A stretch of DNA of 33,198 nt from Bacillota bacterium. Its GTDB lineage: Bacteria > Bacillota > Desulfitobacteriia > Desulfitobacteriales > Desulfitobacteriaceae. Where the stretch lies: NCBI GenBank assembly GCA_023390635.1, contig JAEWCM010000093.1, forward strand, positions 1-33,198, given 5' to 3'. The translations under genes were made by a program, and so were the position numbers. How positions within the stretch are numbered: position 1 is the stretch's first letter; every line of letters starts with the position of its first letter. The notes below the pieces were generated by a model that did no database searches, was not told where the DNA came from, and saw only the letters and a list, made by a program, of their open reading frames with translations. Positions 30,874-33,198 of the stretch are shown one piece after another.

Positions 30874-30933
30874 AAAAGAGCAGCCAATCCAACCTTAAAT
30901 ACAATATAAAGGTTGGATTGGCTGCTCTTTTAT
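30874..30933 (+). terminator. Long perfect hairpin terminator after cax
   Basis: A 23-base perfect inverted repeat (30874-30896 with 30909-30931, arms starting AAAAGAGCAGCC and ending GGCTGCTCTTTT) has a 12-base loop. The A/T tracts at both ends make it usable in either direction. Confidence 0.85.
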
Positions 30934-30991
30934 GTCTATAGCAATAAAAAATATAAAATTTTTTGATTAAAAGTGTAACTGATTCCCCTTT

Positions 30992-31020
30992 CTCTCGTTT
31001 CTATTAGTGAGAGGTTTTTT
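30992..31020 (+). terminator. Weak terminator-like hairpin just before the XRE-TPR gene
   Basis: CTCTC (30992-30996) and GAGAG (31009-31013) are followed by G and six T residues (31015-31020), ending 14 bases before the ATG of the next gene. The stem is only five bases, so this may be an attenuator or chance. Confidence 0.3.
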
Positions 31021-31033
31021 AGGGGGAATAGAG

Positions 31034-32347
31034 ATGGGAAAAACATTATTGAAAAAATATATCGTTAGGCGTGGCATAAGTGTAGATGAGATTGCACGTC
31101 AGTGCAAGATAAGTGAAAGTTATGCCAGCAAGATCATTAATAATCGTGCTGGAATCATTAAATCGGAAGTATTAGCCAACATGGCGTATTATCTTAAACT
31201 TTCGCTTCCTAAGCTTGATCTGTTGCGACGTACTTATGTCACAGAACCTCCCAGGTCATTGTCTGCCATCGCAAAGGAAGGGACAAAAATCATCTTTCAG
31301 GAATACCTAGATAATGTTTTGACCAGCATAGATGAATATGACCAGGCAAGGATGGATAAATATCACGGAAAAATTGTTGAACTAAAGGATAAATCTATGG
31401 ATATTTACTCGGCATACATTGCTGGTTATGACGGCTGGCGCCTTTTGCTGGAAGATAAATTAGAAGGGTCGCTGGAATGTTTTAAGGAGGCTCAGGCCTT
31501 TAATGCCGGAAATGAACTTGAAATTAGGCTTAAAAGTCAAACGCTGAGCGGGCTAGGGGAAGCGTTGATTGCCAGAGGATATTACAGAGAGAGTATGAAG
31601 GCTCTGAGAAAAAGCCTGATGATGAGGACTAATGGGGGAAAGGGAGCAGGATGGATATATTTGCAGATGGGCACCTTATTCAAACGGAAGGGAGACTTTG
31701 TGCAGGCTCTGGTTGCATATCGGAAAGCTCAGGCTTTCGGGGATAATATTATTGGTATCTTAGCGCTTTCGGCTCAAAGCCAATTAGAGCCCCATAAAGA
31801 TGAAATGTTTTCCAGACAGCTGGTAACGCAGGCTTTTCAAAAAGTTAAAGACAGTAAAACATTAAAATTGAAAGGAGCGATCTATGGCAGTCTGGGAGAA
31901 TCTCTTTTGGGACTGAAAGCCTTTGACAACGCAGAATCTTTGTTTAAGGAGTCTATCCAATATTCAATTGCGGAGGGGGACTTAAGAAGTAAACATAGAG
32001 CCATGATTGGATTAGGGAATGCTTATGTAGAAAATAATGAACAGACCTTACTTAGTGAGATTGTCCATTGTATTAAACCAGAGATAAATCAAGAAGGAGA
32101 TAGCATAAATGTATGGGGAAAATTAAATCTTCTGGGCGTATATCATATGAAAAATGAAGAATTTGATACAGCAAAAGCAATCTTACTGGAAGCTTACAGG
32201 ATAGCTCAGCAGAATAAGCTGCCTCTCGAAATGATTTTCAGTTGTAAAAGATTAAGAGAGTGCCATAGTGCTCTTGGAGAAGCGGATATTGCAGATTTTT
32301 ATGGCAGGGAAGAGAAAAGGATAAGGAAGATGATCAAGATCAGGTGA
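31034..32347 (+). CDS. XRE-type helix-turn-helix regulator with TPR repeats (RRNPP-like)
   Basis: A 437-residue protein. Residues about 4-62 are an XRE helix-turn-helix (LLKKYIVRRGISVDEIARQC, then KISESYASKIINNRAG and SEVLANMAYYLKLSLPKLDL). The rest is helical with recognisable tetratricopeptide repeats, for example ALIARGYYRESMKALRKSLM, GTLFKRKGDFVQALVAYRKA, GESLLGLKAFDNAESLFKES and LGVYHMKNEEFDTAKAILLE. That is the build of the RRNPP group (PlcR, PrgX, Rgg, NprR), whose TPR domain binds a short secreted peptide. Length suits the group, but the peptide has not been identified. The frame is open from GTG 31007; GGGGG at 31022-31026 sets ATG 31034. The next gene, 193 bases downstream on the same strand, encodes a secreted protein and may be its target. 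Confidence 0.85.
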   Translation: MGKTLLKKYIVRRGISVDEIARQCKISESYASKIINNRAGIIKSEVLANMAYYLKLSLPKLDLLRRTYVTEPPRSLSAIAKEGTKIIFQEYLDNVLTSIDEYDQARMDKYHGKIVELKDKSMDIYSAYIAGYDGWRLLLEDKLEGSLECFKEAQAFNAGNELEIRLKSQTLSGLGEALIARGYYRESMKALRKSLMMRTNGGKGAGWIYLQMGTLFKRKGDFVQALVAYRKAQAFGDNIIGILALSAQSQLEPHKDEMFSRQLVTQAFQKVKDSKTLKLKGAIYGSLGESLLGLKAFDNAESLFKESIQYSIAEGDLRSKHRAMIGLGNAYVENNEQTLLSEIVHCIKPEINQEGDSINVWGKLNLLGVYHMKNEEFDTAKAILLEAYRIAQQNKLPLEMIFSCKRLRECHSALGEADIADFYGREEKRIRKMIKIR

Positions 32348-32540
32348 GATGCCTTGGGTATTAATCGGGAAAGTTCAGCCGAGGAAATATTGGAATATTC
32401 GACATAAAACGTCAGCTGGTCTTGATGGGGTCCTATTGATACAATTAGGGCGTGAAGTGAAATTATACATTAATATGATGGAAGTGAGGGGGGACATATA
32501 AACTATCACTATAATCTTAATAACGTGAGGAGGAATAATA

Positions 32541-33074
32541 ATGAAAAAGATCTACAAATTACTCTTGACTTTAGGGCTTTCTTTGTCACTATTGATTCCA
32601 ACTTCTGCTTTTGCTGCGACAATTTCGGATAGTTCTCCTTATCAATTTCAAGTAAAAGGCGGAACAGAAGAGTGGAGTAAATTTACCACTCATGATGAAA
32701 TGTTAGCTAGCACCCAAATACCAGAAGATAAGTTAAAGAAAATGTCAACTGAGGCATTATTAGCAACAGCATTAGATTATCCATTATTCGGGGATATATA
32801 TGCTTATAATAGTATAGAGGAAGGTATTAAAGCTGTCGCCAAGCAATTTAATGGTTTTTCAGAGCTGTTTAATCGTAAAGATGCTGGAGATGTTATAATA
32901 AAAGAATATAAAAGTTTAAATATTTCTTCAATAAATCAGAAAAAGACTAATTCTGAAAAAGGAGAGTCCATAGCAAAACTAAAGTTCATTGAAGAGTTAT
33001 TAAATAATGATGATATAATATCGCTAACAGATGCTCAAAAGAAGGTTATAAATAATGAATTAAGCCAAAAATGA
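32541..33074 (+). CDS. Small secreted protein of unknown function
   Basis: A 177-residue protein with a classical signal peptide: KKIYK, a hydrophobic LLLTLGLSLSLLIPTS and a cleavage site after AFA (near residue 25). The mature part has no Cys. It contains a central pattern I recall from secreted Firmicute proteins of unknown function: EEWSKFTTHDEMLASTQIP, MSTEALLATALDYPLFGDIY, IEEGIKAVAKQFNGFSELFN and RKDAGDVIIKEY. The C-terminus is a charged helical tail. GGAGG is seven bases before the ATG. Base composition is more AT-rich than the regulator upstream. It may be controlled by the preceding XRE-TPR protein, but no promoter was recognised with confidence in the 193-base gap. Confidence 0.8.
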   Translation: MKKIYKLLLTLGLSLSLLIPTSAFAATISDSSPYQFQVKGGTEEWSKFTTHDEMLASTQIPEDKLKKMSTEALLATALDYPLFGDIYAYNSIEEGIKAVAKQFNGFSELFNRKDAGDVIIKEYKSLNISSINQKKTNSEKGESIAKLKFIEELLNNDDIISLTDAQKKVINNELSQK

Positions 33075-33100
33075 GTGTGTAAAATAATTTGTGCTTCCAC

Positions 33101-33129
33101 CCTTTCCTCAATAGAATAAAGAGGAAAGG
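33101..33129. repeat. Inverted repeat after the secreted-protein gene
   Basis: CCTTTCCTC (33101-33109) and GAGGAAAGG (33121-33129) form a perfect 9-base stem with an 11-base loop, 26 bases after the stop. No T-run follows, so it may be a weak terminator or part of the leader of the next gene. Confidence 0.4.
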
Positions 33130-33198
33130 CAGTGTTGTACAAATGGTGGAGAAAAGAGAAAAACGTCAACCCATGTTCTCCAGAGAAGTCATGAAAGA

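Noticed and set aside
30345..30887. 180-codon minus-strand frame inside cax
   Set aside because: It is a shadow of cax and runs into the cax terminator hairpin.
33143..33198. Frame starting ATG GTG GAG and open to the window end
   Set aside because: It has only 18 codons in the window and no well-placed ribosome-binding site; it could be the start of the next gene but cannot be supported.
1..33198. CRISPR arrays, insertion sequences, prophage genes, tRNA or rRNA genes
   Set aside because: No regularly spaced repeats, transposase or integrase products, or recognisable structural RNA genes other than the riboswitch were seen.

Overview
The window looks like chromosomal DNA from a low-to-mid GC, endospore-forming, anaerobic Firmicute of the class Clostridia, most likely Desulfitobacterium or a close relative. 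The reasons are a complete spoIIA operon (SpoIIAA, SpoIIAB, sigma-F), a spoVAC-spoVAD-spoVAE-spoVAF operon without spoVAA/spoVAB, GerW/YtfJ, ScpA/ScpB, a lysine riboswitch, and a DmsABC-type respiratory molybdoenzyme with a TorD chaperone. The genus is inference; no rRNA or tRNA gene is present.

Layout. Positions 1-1000 are AT-rich and hold the 3' end of a DUF4177-like gene and a GNAT acetyltransferase, with terminators. Positions 1037-2626 (minus) are the spoIIA operon. A 0.2-kb divergent spacer carries a very good sigma-H promoter match for spoIIA and a sigma-G match for spoVA. Positions 2843-6271 (plus) are spoVAC-AD-AE-AF, followed without a terminator by three genes (6311-9429) encoding two paralogous DUF2229/2-hydroxyacyl-CoA-dehydratase-like proteins and their HgdC/BcrA-type ATPase activator. 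lysA (9808-11142) has its own promoter and lysine riboswitch. A respiratory module follows: dmsA (Tat lipoprotein), dmsB, dmsC and convergent torD. Two unrecognised minus-strand genes (16102-16879) sit between torD and a run of envelope genes: an LCP ligase, a CorA-like transporter, an EcsAB-like ABC exporter, a small helical protein, and a PspC plus LiaF-like pair. From 23671 come an 853-residue DHH-CBS-tRNA nucleotidyltransferase, an M50 protease, scpA, scpB, a DUF2953 protein, ytfJ and a Ca2+/H+ exchanger. The right end holds an XRE-TPR (RRNPP-like) regulator and a small secreted protein.

How the genes work together. The left third is forespore machinery: SpoIIAA/AB control sigma-F, and the SpoVA proteins move Ca-dipicolinate. 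SpoIIA, spoVA, lysA and, further on, scpAB are also near one another in Bacillus subtilis, so this is an ancient neighbourhood into which the activase trio and the dms block have been inserted and in which spoIIA is inverted relative to spoVA. The least explained item is the activase trio: a self-contained candidate ATP-driven low-potential iron-sulfur reductase that appears to lie in the spoVA transcription unit. No CRISPR array, IS element, prophage or RNA gene other than the riboswitch was seen.
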